A DNA stretch of 64,000 nucleotides from Acarospora socialis (taxonomy: Eukaryota > Ascomycota > Lecanoromycetes > Acarosporales > Acarosporaceae): positions 62,001 through 126,000 of the forward strand of contig JAMYGW020000001.1 in NCBI GenBank assembly GCA_025617375.2, written 5' to 3'. This document shows positions 35,176 through 46,973 of the stretch, piece by piece; positions within the stretch are counted from its first letter, which is position 1; every line of letters begins with the position of its first letter. The notes under the pieces are model-generated. The model did not search any database. It was given only the letters and a program-made list of their open reading frames with translations, and was not told the DNA's origin. The translations under genes were made by a program, and so were the position numbers.

Positions 35176-35664
35176 TATTGTACTCACATGTTCACAGCTA
35201 TTGTGCTCTTTGTCACTTACCTACTCGTACTGTACCTTACAGTATCTCCCGGGCACTACCGCATTAACTTTATGCCTAAATTAAGTGCCGGGTGCGAATC
35301 GGCCCCTGTCAAGCCTCCCCTGTCAAGCTTCCCCCTTTGTCTATCGATAGCTACCTCCTTGTGAACCTTGATTCAGGCCGGTTCTAATGGCGACGAAAAG
35401 ATCTACAGACTCTTCTACTCAAGTTGATCTATGGTTAGGTCACCCAAGAAGGCAGACTCAGACCAGGTATAACCATGTGGACGTCCAAGATTGTACGCAT
35501 TCCAAGTTCCTAATGGGGAAACCAAGTTGATGGGTGCCCGTTCTACAGTCATTCACTGTAGGCTACTCTCTCCTGAAGAAGGTTCCGGTAGCTGTGTGCT
35601 ACCAAGTGGGAGAGGTCTATGCGGAACACGTCGTTCTTAGTCCCTACCGGCAGGCATCCACAAT
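35176..35664. promoter_or_regulatory. Bidirectional promoter region MED20/GH47 mannosidase
   Basis: 489 bp between divergent start codons, with no clear TATA. Nothing else is seen. Confidence 0.4.
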
Positions 35665-37741
35665 ATGCTGTTCTTTCGTCGATGGATTCCTGTCAGTGCC
35701 CTAATCTCATGCATGATCCTCACCTTTTGGTACCTTTCCCGCATCAGGAGCCTCGATATATCTCTCTCGACGGGTAGTAAACCCATACCAGGGAGATTAC
35801 CGTCCAATCGACACGGCAATGGCACCTTTCACTGGACCAAGGCGGCAGAACACTACCCAGTGACCTCAATGATCCCCTTACCTTCCGGTATACCGATCAA
35901 GATCCCTAAGCTCCAATATAATTTTCCACCAGAAACACAACAAGCAAGATCAATCCGTGAGGAAAGACTTCATGCTGTGCGTGCGAGTTTCCGGCACAGT
36001 TGGGAGGGCTACAAGAAGAATGCATGGATGCATGATGAGGTAGCTCCAGTGACGGGAGGGTACAGGAACACGTTTGGAGGTTGGTCCGCAACCTTGGTTG
36101 ATACGCTAGACACGCTGTGGATTATGGGCCTGAAGGGCGAGTTTGAGATGGCGCTCAGGGATGTTGCCAACATCGACTTCACGACCACCGAGGAAGGGAC
36201 CTTGAACGTCTTCGAGACGAACATACGCTACTTGGGTGGGTTACTTGGTGCATACGACGTCAGCGAGGGGAAATATCCTGTTCTGCTAGAGAAAGCGAGC
36301 GATTTGGGCGAGATGTTGTACGCTGCCTTTGACACGCCCAACAGGATGCCACTCACCCGGTGGGACTGGAGATCCTCGGCCATGGGCAAAGCTCAAGTAG
36401 CAGATGAAACTGTTCTTGTAGCAGAGATCGGATCCCTCACTCTCGAGTTCACCCGACTCTCTCAGCTCACAGGAGATCCGAAATTTTATGACGCGGTGCA
36501 GCGTATCACGGACGAGTTCGAGAGATCTCAGCAGAGCACCAGGCTCCCAGGGATGTGGCCTGTCATCGTCAACGCTCGGAAACTTATCTTTGACTACTCA
36601 ACGTTCACCCTTGGCGGAATGTCCGACTCCTTATACGAGTACCTGCCTAAGCAACACCTACTTCTCGGCGGCCTAACCCAGCAATACCGCAAGCTCTACG
36701 AAGCCTCCATCGCCCCGATCAAGAAACACATCTTCTACCGGCCCCTGACCCAAAACAACCAAGACATCCTCCTCTCCGGCAGCGCCCGCGTCAACATGAT
36801 GAACAACGTCATCTCAGAACCGCAAGCGCAGCACCTGGCCTGCTTCACCGGCGGCATGGTGGGCATTGCAGCGAAGATCTTCGAAAGGCCTGCCGACCTC
36901 ATCTTCGCCCGCAAGCTCGTCGACGGCTGTATCTGGGCCTACAACAACACCGCCACGGGAATCATGCCCGAGACATTCCACACGGTCAGCTGCGACAACC
37001 CGACCGACTGCGAGTGGGACGAACCCAGATGGTACTCTGCGGTGGCCAGCCGGCAGATCCAGACGGAAGCCGCCGCTGGCACCGCCACCATGACGACCCT
37101 GAAGGCCGATCAGCGCGTCGAATTCAGCATCAGGTCGAAGAGGCTATCCCCTGGGTTTACGGATATCGGAGATAGGCGCTATAGTCTCAGGTAGAGTATA
37201 CTCCTCTATCATAGTCACTAACACCATCAAAACTACTGAACTCCACTTCCCTCTCCTCCAAACCAAACCCAAAACACAGAACGAAACACCCGCCGCCCCG
37301 AACTCACCCAACCACAAAGCTAACACCACCACAGACCCGAAGCCATCGAATCCATCTTCATCCTCCACCGCCTCACGGGCGACGTCTCGCTCGCCGACCA
37401 CGCCTGGCACATCTTCCAGCGGATACAGCGACACACGCGCACGGCCATCGCCAACGCCGCCATTGACGACGTCACGTCCGCGCACCCGGCCCACGTCGAT
37501 TCCATGGAGAGCTTCTGGACCGCCGAGACGTTGAAGTATTTCTTCTTGGTGTTCAGTCCGCCGGAGCTGGTTAGTCTGGATGAGTTCGTGCTGTGAGTTC
37601 CTGAGCGTTTCGTTTTCTTCTGGGAGTTGTGCGGAGTTGTTTACGAGTCACGAGAGAGAAAGAGAGAGAGAGCGCGGGCTAACGGGTCGTGGGACGGACG
37701 GTAGGAATACCGAGGCGCATCCGTTGCGGAGACCGGTGTGA
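35665..37741 (+). CDS. Class I alpha-1,2-mannosidase (GH47), 606 aa, three exons
   Basis: Exons 35665-37190, 37335-37592 and 37705-37741; introns of 144 and 112 bp. An N-terminal signal anchor spans about residues 7-27 (WIPVSALISCMILTFWYLSR), giving a type II Golgi/ER membrane protein. GH47 landmarks: GGWSATLVDTLDTLWIMGL, EIGSLTLEFTRLSQLTGDP, GGMSDSLYEYLPKQHLLLGG, CFTGGMVGIA, RPEAIESIFILHRLTGD (split by intron 1) and the C-terminal NTEAHPLRRP, whose Thr coordinates the catalytic Ca2+. Such enzymes trim alpha-1,2-linked mannose from N-glycans. Yeast ER Mns1 and fungal Golgi/secreted enzymes are the relatives, and the anchor favours a Golgi or ER role. Exon 3 is short, so a naive reading would lose the Ca2+ ligand. 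Confidence 0.93.
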
Positions 37742-37750
37742 TGGGAGGGT

Positions 37751-37796
37751 AGGCAAGGCAAGGCAAGGAAGGGGAAAGAAAGGGAAAGAAAGGGAA
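37751..37796. repeat. Purine-rich tandem repeat
   Basis: AGGCA units followed by GGGAAAGAAA units directly after the mannosidase stop codon. Strong purine bias on the plus strand. Confidence 0.6.
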
Positions 37797-39295
37797 TGGT
37801 AGGACGGAGAGTTCGTTTTACGATGTATAGGTAAATTGGAAGGCTCGCTTTATGTTTCGGATGCGATGGGCTTTAGATCAGCGGGTGTTAGATCACTGTT
37901 ACTTTCGGGGCATATGTATATTTTGTGTGGGAAGTATCGTATCTAGATGGACAAGATCGAGGGGATAGACGGACTGCAAATCGTATAGAAGGATACGGGT
38001 AGACATTAATTCAGATGGCTTTAGCTTTGCTTGCAAACATGATGTGGTCTACTTTGGTTACGTTGAGTTCGACTGTTGGATTAGAGTGAGAGGAGTTGGG
38101 ACTTGGAGAAGGCCGGTAGGTTGTCGAAAGGCAGTTTTGACATGAAGGGGACCAGAACGGAGAATGGGGACGTAAGAGCTACTAGGGTGCCGCTTGGGTT
38201 GTTCATCTTAGTCGAGTACATGCTTCGCGAACGAGAAGGGAGGTCTAGGCCGCAGGGCCGGGTAGGATAGGATAGGGTAGATCCAAGTCTGCAACGATTT
38301 GGATTCCCAAGCTGGCACGCACGACGACAACTGCTTGACGAAAGCAGAGCGGTTCTATGTCGAGGAGGAAAAGTCGCGATTTTACGTAAGGGACGACGAA
38401 AGCGTTCAGGAGTGGGTGTTTTAGGGGGGGAAGGAAATTACTCAGTTGTGGAGGGGAGCGTGAGGGATGTGGAGATGTAGACGGCTGACGAGGAGGACAG
38501 AGAGAGAGAATGGGGCAAGGGTATGGGGCTTGTTGTGGGTAGGGTGTGGAGGGGTTCTAATGGCTATGGAAGGCGTGGTGCTGTACTGTTGCCCGTCCCG
38601 TTGCTGTTGATTTCACTGGTGGAGACTTGGATCTGTTCGTCGGGTCTGGTTGTTGGTGATTTTCGTTGTGTGTTTGCGAACTGCCTGTTGTATTACGCTT
38701 GTGTGGATGCAGAAGTGAGTGTTACGAAAGTCCTTTTGCAAAGCCGATGATCAATCTTTTTGAGCTATGGCATTGTTCAAAAACATCGAGAGAAAGATGA
38801 CGGCCAAAGGGAAGAGGGCCGATGGATGTAACGTATTGATTCTGACCACAGCAAATAAGTAGCCGGACAGGAGCTGGATGCTGAGGTGCAAAATCTACTT
38901 CATAGCAACTTGAACGAGGCCATTGCAAACTCATGGCAACACGAGGTACGAAGTCGACCGATTGACATTATTACCGGATCAAGATATGCGAACATGGATA
39001 AAATCACAGGAAGATACATCATATCCGGACAGAGTAAGACTGCCAGTCACCGTTCCATGCTGGGAAATAGAGTTTTGTCAATCGGAGAGTAAGAGAGGCA
39101 TTGATTAGGATAAGCATTGTGAGATCCATTGTTGTTCTCCACAAGCTAACAAGTACGTTCAAGGAAACAGAGAAGGAACATGTGAGATACTCTTTCTTTT
39201 GCCAAAAGGCAATCCCAATCAACTTTTTGAGCGCTGAAGTGGAAGCTGTTCTTGGTCAGTGCGCAGGATAGTCAAAGGCGAATGTTGATGTGAAG

Positions 39296-39340
39296 TTCCC
39301 TCCGTTAGAGTCAATTGGCGCATGGAGGGAATCACGGAGG
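39296..39340. repeat. Overlapping inverted repeats (hairpin)
   Basis: TTCCCTCC (39296-39303) pairs with GGAGGGAA (39324-39331), and CCTCCGT (39299-39305) pairs with ACGGAGG (39334-39340). The two stems share the left arm, so they are alternative folds. Confidence 0.55.
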
Positions 39341-40238
39341 ATTCTTACTGTGAAAGACTCCATCCTCCGGTGGAAGTAAACGGTCACGGTAAATTTGGAC
39401 GGTAAAGCTTTTAGCTTAGTGACAAAGCGAAAACAGAGTCATCCATGCAGGAGAGTTGAACGTGCAGTTGCTCCGTGAGTCAATTTGCGCATCCAGCCAA
39501 GAAGAGAGAAGCGTTCACGAGCTCATGCGTGTCCTGATAGATAGACTTCGCCGGTCAAAGCGCCGAATGGATCTGGAGCGGCCCGGTGCAGTTGCTTAGG
39601 TACCGTGTAAGAATCTGGAGTTCATCTGGTCTGAACGTCGATCATCCCGGATCTCGCGTCCCGCATCCCGCATCCTGCAAAGGCCACCCCCCACCATGCA
39701 GAAGCGGGTGGTATTAGTACCGAGACTTTCGAGTAAACGGTCTGGGAGAGTGTTCGCTGTCTGCTGATGATATTTTTGTTTTGTCAGTAAGTGAGGCGAG
39801 ATCGGAAGCCAGGAACGTAGGATTTGTGGCGCATGAAGAAGGGGGAAGAAAGTGTAAAGAAAGCTGGGAAACGGTATCCGTCCCATGGTCCGAGTGAGAC
39901 AATCCCCGCGATTGATTGGGATCTTCTGTGTTGTTGAACCAATTGGAACGAATAGTAAAGGAAAGAATAGGTGCTCGTCCCATGTACCGGGAAAGAATGT
40001 AGAACCATAAGTAAGTGCTATAGCGGTCATGCAGATTAGACGATCAGTGTTAGACCCAGTCTGTTCTTGGGTATAAAGATACACTAGCAGAGTAATTTCG
40101 GTGATGTTCGATCATCATGTCAGCGAGCAATTGGGCCGAGAGACCAAATGTATCATAGGTCGAATGAGACTGTACATTAGAACGTCTCCTCTTTCGAACA
40201 ACAACGTAATCAATATGGCCGCGTTCTAGGCCGTCATG

Positions 40239-40265
40239 AGGTGACATGTGCAGAGGTGACATGTG
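40239..40265. repeat. 12-bp direct repeat, 15-bp period
   Basis: AGGTGACATGTG occurs at 40239-40250 and again at 40254-40265. Confidence 0.7.
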
Positions 40266-41683
40266 AGACTCAGATTTTACCAGGTTTCGATTATCAACCT
40301 CCTGTTGTGCGCCGGTGCCTCTAGTCTGGACAGCATTGCGTATGGTAGGCTTATAGGGCTGCTACACCACACCTCATCTGGGAAACACTTGCAGCCCCTC
40401 ATACATAGCCGAGTCATGCTTTTCCAGATCTGATCCTCGGTGTGCTGGCGAACCGATACCGTGTACGGACGAACACTCGGTGCGACGCGTGTGAGGTAGA
40501 CACTCCGTATTTCTAGGCGCTCGTACACCCATGGGTTGTCGGGGCCCGATTCGCTTCATGTAAGGTCGCATCTCACCTCGTATTCAGGATGAAGGGTGGG
40601 TGTCTATAGGTAAATCACGCAATGAAGCGCGATAAGCAACCTAACCCTCTGAGATCCAGTGTCTGCTTGAGAGTGAGAGCAAGAGGACGTCGTGGGGACA
40701 CGTCCATCCTGACTGATCCTGGGCCAGTAAATGACTCAGAAGATCCCTCAGCAGACCACCCACGTTGGTCAGCGAGGCATGCTTGTGCGACTCGGACCCA
40801 GTAGGTCTTTTTCATACAAGTAATTTTCGCGATGATGTAGAGTACCAAAACAGCAGTACTCTATGTGACACAGCATACACATAGGCGGTAAAGAAAGCAT
40901 TGTGCATAACAGTAGTCATGAAAAAACTGCGTAAGTGATGTGTAACACCTGCGTCTGCAACCCCCACGCCTTCCCACCCCACTGCAAAACCCCCCTCCCC
41001 GCGCTGCATCCGGAGAGCTAAGGCGCATAGAGATAGGAAATTATAGAGGCCAAACAATGCCGCTTTGACTCACAAGGCAAGAACACATCATTGGCGTGCA
41101 AGTGACCGACGTGACATGAATCCATGGTAGTCTCGAACCAGATGCTCGGGAATGCGGGTGCACGCGGGAATGGGAGAAAAAGGTAAAAGCAAACATGTGG
41201 AAAGCGATGGGTCATTTCACCAAAGGTTGGAAATTCGATGCCGCTGTAGGCCTATAACGGGAGCCAGATTGCCCTCCCCTGTAAATCGATTTGATATGGT
41301 TGCCTTACTTTCGGCGACTAATGTCTACCCTCTCTCATAACAGAGAATGAGCCTCCTAATACCGCCAAGATATCTGAGACCCAAGAACGAGGAGTCTGAG
41401 CGTACAGAATTCAGGAACCAGCTCGAGTCATGCCATGCGAACCGCCCGTGACGGCACGGAGAACCCGTAATAGATTAGGTGCACCTCGAGGCAATTTCAT
41501 TAGCGTTCAAGCCTTCTCCTATACGGCCGCATCCTCCTTGCGCCTCGACGATGCAGAACAATACCTCGGTCCAGAAAAGGCCACAACAAGATGCAAGTAT
41601 GCAGGCAGGAAACGTTTATGAGTCAAGCAAGAAAAAAAGTAAAACCTCCAAGGGAAATCGGGCGTCACGTAATGTCCATGTGC

Positions 41684-43141
41684 TCAAATGCTCTGGGATT
41701 TCACGAACGGAGAATAGAGATCCGACTCGGAGAGTTGCGTATCTGGCAGGGGAACGGTGTCCACATCAATACAAGCATCGGCTTCGGATCTAAGCAAAGG
41801 ATTGCCCCCAACGTAGAGCTGACCGTCCTCACTTTGGATGTTCTCAGCCTGATATCTCTGGATTGGTGGGCTCAAGGACTCGAGATCCTGACATTCCAAG
41901 TTCCCAGCATAGGTGCCGTCGTTAAAGGATGATTCGGGCAGGTGATCAACAGCAGCTTGGTCCCTTCTCCAGTATTCGAAAACGAGCCGTGCCCATGCCT
42001 CATTGTCCAGATAATGGTCACTGAGTGCCATCAAGATCGCCTTGTGATGTGCCCGTTCTACCGGGGAGTTGTTCAGGGTATCAAGTATCCATCGGTTAAT
42101 CCGTGCTCTTGTGCTCGCGAAGTCGACACGGAGGTTATGGATCACCCCGTCACTCTGATGTTCTGTGAAAAGTGCGGGTGACTCGTTGTACATCGATCGA
42201 TGTTGGCGATCCCGATTGAGACTGGCATCCGGATTGAAACTAGGCACTGCAGGTGATGACGGCTCCGCAATTAGAACACCTTCTTCAAATGCCTTCTGTC
42301 GCAAGCGCTGTACATCTGTTATGATATCGCGAAGCTCCTTTTCAAGCTCCGTATGATTCTTGTCGAATTCATCCAAGAAGGCTTTATTAGGTGGATAAAG
42401 ATCGAGATCGACTCGATCACGGACCCGCTCCTCCTCCAGGTACTGTGCACGCTCAAGACGGAGATCCTCAAGCCTTTCCTTAATGATGTTCGCATCGCCG
42501 ACACGGGATTCATACTCTTCCAGGGCAGGCTTTCTGGGCGCACGATACGCCGCAAAACCGTCGTTGAGCGAGACGAAGGAGCTGAAGGATGATAGAACGC
42601 TCCCTCCGTCATTGGGACTGGTGCTATCAGCGGAACCATTGGCAGCATAGAGACTATAGAATCGCTTCTCTTGATCGTTCAAGTCAAATTCCGCCGCGTC
42701 GTTTGCATCCTCCTCCTGATTGTAGTCATCCTCCATCGGCCCAAGTAGATCACGTGCTGCTTGCACCTCTTGGTATAGTCCGGCAATTGATTCTTTGTCA
42801 ACCGTTTCATCGTGTTCCCACAACTGGCGGACCGCCCTGATGAATTGTGCATCAAGATTGCTCGCCCGGGTTCGCTCCTCGCGCAGTTCATGACGCTTTT
42901 CCTTTAGTTGGAGCCTGTTACTGACCACTTTCTGTCTCAGCTCTGCAATTCTCCTTTGTGCTTTCCTCAAGGTTCGAGAACCAGTCCCATTTCGAGGTCG
43001 TGGGAGCACTTCTGAGTGACTTGCCGCGGTCAAGGATCGAGCTGGTGGTGATGAGAAGGTTAATGATAGGTCACGGAGCGCCAGACCCTTATGCTGCTCC
43101 TCTTGTGACTCGAGCAAGTCAAGTCCTGCCTGATCGCTCAT
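41684..43141 (-). CDS. Coiled-coil protein of unknown function, 485 aa
   Basis: One exon with ATG at 43141. A long charged coiled coil spans about residues 55-135 (RTLRKAQRRIAELRQKV onward). An acidic linker follows (about 135-160), then a second coiled coil around 215-290 (RLEDLRLERAQYLEEERVRD). A compact helical segment near 335-395 (ARINRWILDTLNNSPVERAH and AILMALSDHYLDNEAWARLV) may be a small domain, and the tail is acidic. There are no membrane segments. I recall similar architecture in uncharacterised, often species-restricted Pezizomycotina proteins but know no function. It sits between a 3.9-kb gap and a 1.9-kb gap, a loosely packed part of the window. Confidence 0.7.
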   Translation of the reverse strand: MSDQAGLDLLESQEEQHKGLALRDLSLTFSSPPARSLTAASHSEVLPRPRNGTGSRTLRKAQRRIAELRQKVVSNRLQLKEKRHELREERTRASNLDAQFIRAVRQLWEHDETVDKESIAGLYQEVQAARDLLGPMEDDYNQEEDANDAAEFDLNDQEKRFYSLYAANGSADSTSPNDGGSVLSSFSSFVSLNDGFAAYRAPRKPALEEYESRVGDANIIKERLEDLRLERAQYLEEERVRDRVDLDLYPPNKAFLDEFDKNHTELEKELRDIITDVQRLRQKAFEEGVLIAEPSSPAVPSFNPDASLNRDRQHRSMYNESPALFTEHQSDGVIHNLRVDFASTRARINRWILDTLNNSPVERAHHKAILMALSDHYLDNEAWARLVFEYWRRDQAAVDHLPESSFNDGTYAGNLECQDLESLSPPIQRYQAENIQSEDGQLYVGGNPLLRSEADACIDVDTVPLPDTQLSESDLYSPFVKSQSI

Positions 43142-45026
43142 GAGATAGGATCGACTTCTCCCTGACCTGCTCGTCAGCCGTCAGGCACATGTCTAAACTC
43201 GTAGAGACCCCTCCGTTGGTGCTCGGTGCCTCCTAACGGTGTCGTGTAGTTTGTTCAAACGCAGCTCCAGGAGAATACTTGGACCCGTAAGCTCCGAAGT
43301 AGCTACCAGCCAGTGTATTACACTACCAAACGATGGAATTGGCAGAAACTTCAAGAAACTAATCAGCAAAGGAATGGAACAAATATGAGAAAGCTTCTGG
43401 TAAACGACACAACACAACAGCTTGCACTGGAGGAGTTGCAGATATACGACATTCTGCCGGCCACGACAGCTCCATTAAGGAATCTACGGACAGCTGTCCT
43501 ATCCTGAAGGGAGGGGGGAGGCCCCTTTCTCCGACGGCTTGTGCGTTTGCAACCTTGAGTGGTGTGAATGATAGGTTGGATTGGCTCTCGGAGGGTATGT
43601 CGAGTACTGGAAAAATGTGAATGTGACGCAAGGCAAGGCAAACCGCCGCAATCCATAAAATAAAACAAAACTGGTTATTTCTTTCTGCTCAATCTTCCCG
43701 AGAGGAGACGCTCCATCGGTCAGTCTTTGAAAGGTAAGGTATCGGTCAGGCTCAGGCAGGTCGAGGTCAGAGCGTAAGGCGGCAATGCAAGATGTAAGCG
43801 AGCCGAGACATCATCCTCGACATGCCGCATTTATTGCCTTTCCTTACCTGCCTTCCCTTCCCTTTTCTTTCTTACCTTACCATACGGGTCGTAGAGTACA
43901 GGAGTCGAGATCGTGTTGTAGTACCGCCATTATCCTGACTCGGGCTCTATTCATGAAGGCGGTGTGACAATTAATGAAAGCGTACTATAGGGTATCTGGC
44001 TGGAGGGGGCCAAAGTCAGTACCATGGTGAGAACCAGTCATTGGGAGAACCTCCATAGATAGACCGAAAAAACAATGCTACAACCCCAACAGGCCATTAG
44101 GCCTATGGATAGTCTTTGGTGGTACCGTGGTGGGCGTGGGGTTTATCCATCCTCAATGGGTGCCACCTTCACATGATTGAGTCGATCGGTCCTTGGAAAA
44201 TCTGTCGTCTGCTACAGTAACTTCGTACTCCGGGCGGCCCCAGACTCTATGAAAACATCCCAACGCCACTTAGGGTAGTGTTAGGGTAGTGTGATCTATA
44301 ATCCACGTGAACGTAGATGCGTCTGAGCACAAGAGACAGAGGCGCAAAGGATCGTAGTTTGTTTCATTGCTGAACGGCTCTATTTTGTATTGTGTTATAG
44401 GCCGCCTTTGAGACGTACCAGGTATCAGCAGCAGTAGCTAAAGTGAGTAGGTCTGTGGTGTTCGTCAAAGGCTTTTATTGGGTCACCCGCCTGGTTGGGG
44501 AGAAGGAGAGGACTCAAACGGTTCTCCTACGACTCGATGCTGATCCGTTACTGGCTGGGATACGGGCCTTGGAGATGTTCGGCGACGAATCAGGCCTGTG
44601 ACCAGGCCGTACTTGACTTTCCACACCACCCTTTTTGGGTCTCCTCCACAGTCGGCAGAAGGGAGAACACGTACTTTGCACGGCCCAGGAGGTCATTGCT
44701 TGCGCATTGCAGCCACTCGCTCTCCATTCCATCCGTTGAGTGCGTCGCCGCGCTAGCTTCGGCGAGAGCGGATCATTGCGCTTGTTCCCCTGCGGTGCGC
44801 CATGGCTGCATATGCATTGTATCATCACCGCGATGCCCTCCCTGAACGTGAAGATAGAGACTCACGAATGATGGTATGCTAATGTTTTTGAGACTCTTCC
44901 CGGCAACCGCTGAGCCTCACAGACGTGGCATCTGCGACTACATAATGCCATGGCTTCGGTCAACCATGGGAGGTGTTTGCACCGGGATGCCCAGTGCGCT
45001 GGCCATGGTCTGAACCTGCCGTCACT
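43142..45026. promoter_or_regulatory. Divergent intergenic region, coiled-coil gene / DUF6590-like gene
   Basis: 1.9 kb between divergent starts, with no supported gene. It contains GGTAAGGTA-type motifs on both strands (43731-43740 and 43871-43880) and an 11-bp perfect tandem duplication at 44270-44291. Short frames near 44500-44850 are not supported. Confidence 0.4.
44270..44291. repeat. Two perfect copies of TTAGGGTAGTG
   Basis: An 11-bp unit duplicated head to tail. It contains the TTAGGG telomere hexamer twice but not as a telomere array. Confidence 0.7.
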
Positions 45027-46277
45027 ATGTCAACATCCCAAAACCCATGGACCTGGAGCCATGAATACCAAGACCACTACCGCTTCGTTGTGGACACCTA
45101 TGGTAGGTTATCCACTCCCTCCACTCTCTTCCTCAGGGTCGAGCTTTATCCGAGCGCAAAACAAGTCCTGACAGAAAGGTGCTTGTCAAGGTCGACAACA
45201 AACGATATGGTATAAAGCAGAAAGGTATGTGGTCGAACAATACCACTCCCCGGAGTACCGTCCGTTCCGACATGATACAGTCTGGCGACAATGCTAACAA
45301 GCCTTAGTAGTATTCCCAGGCAGGCTCCTGTAGCGACGGGGCCGCCGTACCAGACTGCACCGTCGTACATATATTCGCAACTGCAGTCGCCACAGAGTGG
45401 CACATTCGCTGTCGCAGATTCCAGCTATACCTATGACCCATCGGGTAGGTGGCTTGCCTTGTGGTTCAATGTCCACTCACTGACCACAGTGTAGGCCAGC
45501 GGGGGCAGGGTTTCGCGCCTGAGCAGAGTGCGAATGGTGACAGTGTCGGCGGGCCCTCAAACTATACGGAAGACATCTTTTCCAATTCGACTAGAATAGA
45601 AGGTACATCAGGCGACGCCGAGTGCTTGGATCCAAGTAGGTATCCAAGACAGGAAACAGGACACTGGAATCTCATGTGAGATAGGTTATCAACTGGTCAA
45701 TGACAGAGATGGGTTCTTTAAGACTGGCAGAGTAAGTTGGATCTGTTGGCACTCCTGCACTGCGCTGGATAGAAGTAGGTTTTCTCCATGCTCTACATCG
45801 AGAACGCGGGAGCAACGGCTCCGCCTGGCTCTGCTGGTATTAGCGTGGTGCAATACGGCGAGAAGGCCTACGCTCAGATCCGTCGTTTCATCGTCATCGA
45901 ACCCAAGAGGCGACAGCACTGGTCCAAGTGTGTGTACGTATCATGATGGATCAATGTTGGAAGCCTCGCTGACAGACATTAGTTGTATCACCACTTATGG
46001 CGGGCGAGCCACGACAAAGAAAGGCATCGATCCGAGGGAACACACCATCATCTACTCAGGAGTTGGGCCTCCGAGCAAGATGGAAGGAGAGAAAGGGTTG
46101 AATAAAGATCCACTTCGGGTGGATCTCGTCGACAGCTCGCAGAAACTGGACCCACGCAGCAGGGTTGATTTTGGCAGAACGTTCAGCATCCAGCACAATA
46201 TCAAAGTCAAAGAGGTCGGAATGCTCGCTCAGCAGGACCTGCACAAATTGATTGGGTATTGGAGACAGTACCACTAA
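45027..46277 (+). CDS. DUF6590-like fungal protein, 299 aa, seven exons
   Basis: Exons 45027-45102, 45179-45224, 45308-45444, 45495-45602, 45649-45731, 45779-45933 and 45983-46277; introns of 46-83 bp, all phases consistent. No single exon but the last gives a long open frame. The product starts MSTSQNPWTWSHEYQDHY, the short aromatic start seen in this family. A Ser/Pro/Gln-rich linker precedes the conserved C-terminal domain: FFKTGRVFSMLYIENAG, QYGEKAYAQIRRFIVIEPK, CVCITTYGGRATTKKGIDP, EHTIIYSG, QKLDPRSRVDFGRTFSI and QHNIKVKEVG. These match my recollection of fungal DUF6590 proteins (GxVFxxLW..., IRRxVV, TYGGQ, HAxIY, EHNVKV). The function of the family is unknown. The intron at 45603-45648 is the weakest join. 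Confidence 0.75.
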
Positions 46278-46973
46278 CCATACGCTTCGAGTTAAACTCG
46301 CAACATTGAACCAAGGGACAAAATTCCTTGCAACCATATACGTCTAGCCGTGAGGCTTTGCATGAATCACGTTGATAGCAGACTTTTTCTGGGGTTGATA
46401 TACGTGGGCAGTTCAGGAGGGCCAGCTCAATGTTGTTGTTTTTTGGCTTCATTCCCTTCGTTCAACTTTCCAACGCTATGCGCGGAAGGAGCACTCCTGC
46501 TGGAAAATTGCTGGGATCTTGACTGGGCGTTATTCCTTCATGATATGAGCGCTTTGGCGGAGTCAATGATTCCCTGCCGTGAAGAGCCCTTCTCAGAGCT
46601 CTGCCCGGCTTCGTGCTTGGGGAGCTTGGGGCTAGGCCGAACCGAATCGTTCGTATCGCTACAAATCATATCGAGCTCCCTTCAAATTGTTTTGTATTCT
46701 AACACCAAGTTCAAATAATATAGCGAGCATCTTGAAGACATGGTATGATAGAACCTGTATGTGAACGCAGCGGCGACATGTTTGCTTCGTAAGATTACAA
46801 GGAAGCTTTGGATCCACGCTAAGCGGATCCGTCTAAGCAGATTCTCCTCACCGCCTTGCGGCTCTGGCAGAAACAGTTGACAAGGCAGTTACCGTATACG
46901 AGCATCAGAGTAACGAACATCTTCCTTCAGAATTTTCCTGCTCAAGCCTCTTCGGACACTTGAAACAGACGAA
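46278..46973. other. Intergenic region upstream of DBP9
   Basis: About 700 bp with one 122-codon frame at 46350-46718 whose Cys/Ser/Leu-rich product shows no domain; I regard it as chance. The rest is 3' flank of the DUF6590-like gene and promoter of DBP9. Confidence 0.4.

Larger units (their letters stand above)
37742..41683. other. Large convergent gap with no clear gene
   Basis: Nearly 4 kb between two stop codons, in a region where other convergent gaps are 0.4-1.1 kb. I see no intact gene, tRNA or transposon protein. Contents: a purine-rich run just after the mannosidase (37751-37796), a short plus-strand frame at 38886-39092 with protein-like composition, an overlapping inverted repeat at 39296-39340 and a 12-bp direct repeat at 40239-40265. 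It could hold a long non-coding RNA, a decayed gene, or remnants of an insertion. Confidence 0.4.

Noticed and set aside
39596-40084. 162-codon minus-strand frame in the 3.9-kb gap
   Set aside because: No family resemblance; starts at a weak site, contains composition like random sequence.
46350-46718. 122-codon plus-strand frame upstream of DBP9
   Set aside because: No domain, Cys/Ser-rich chance composition, no promoter or splice evidence.
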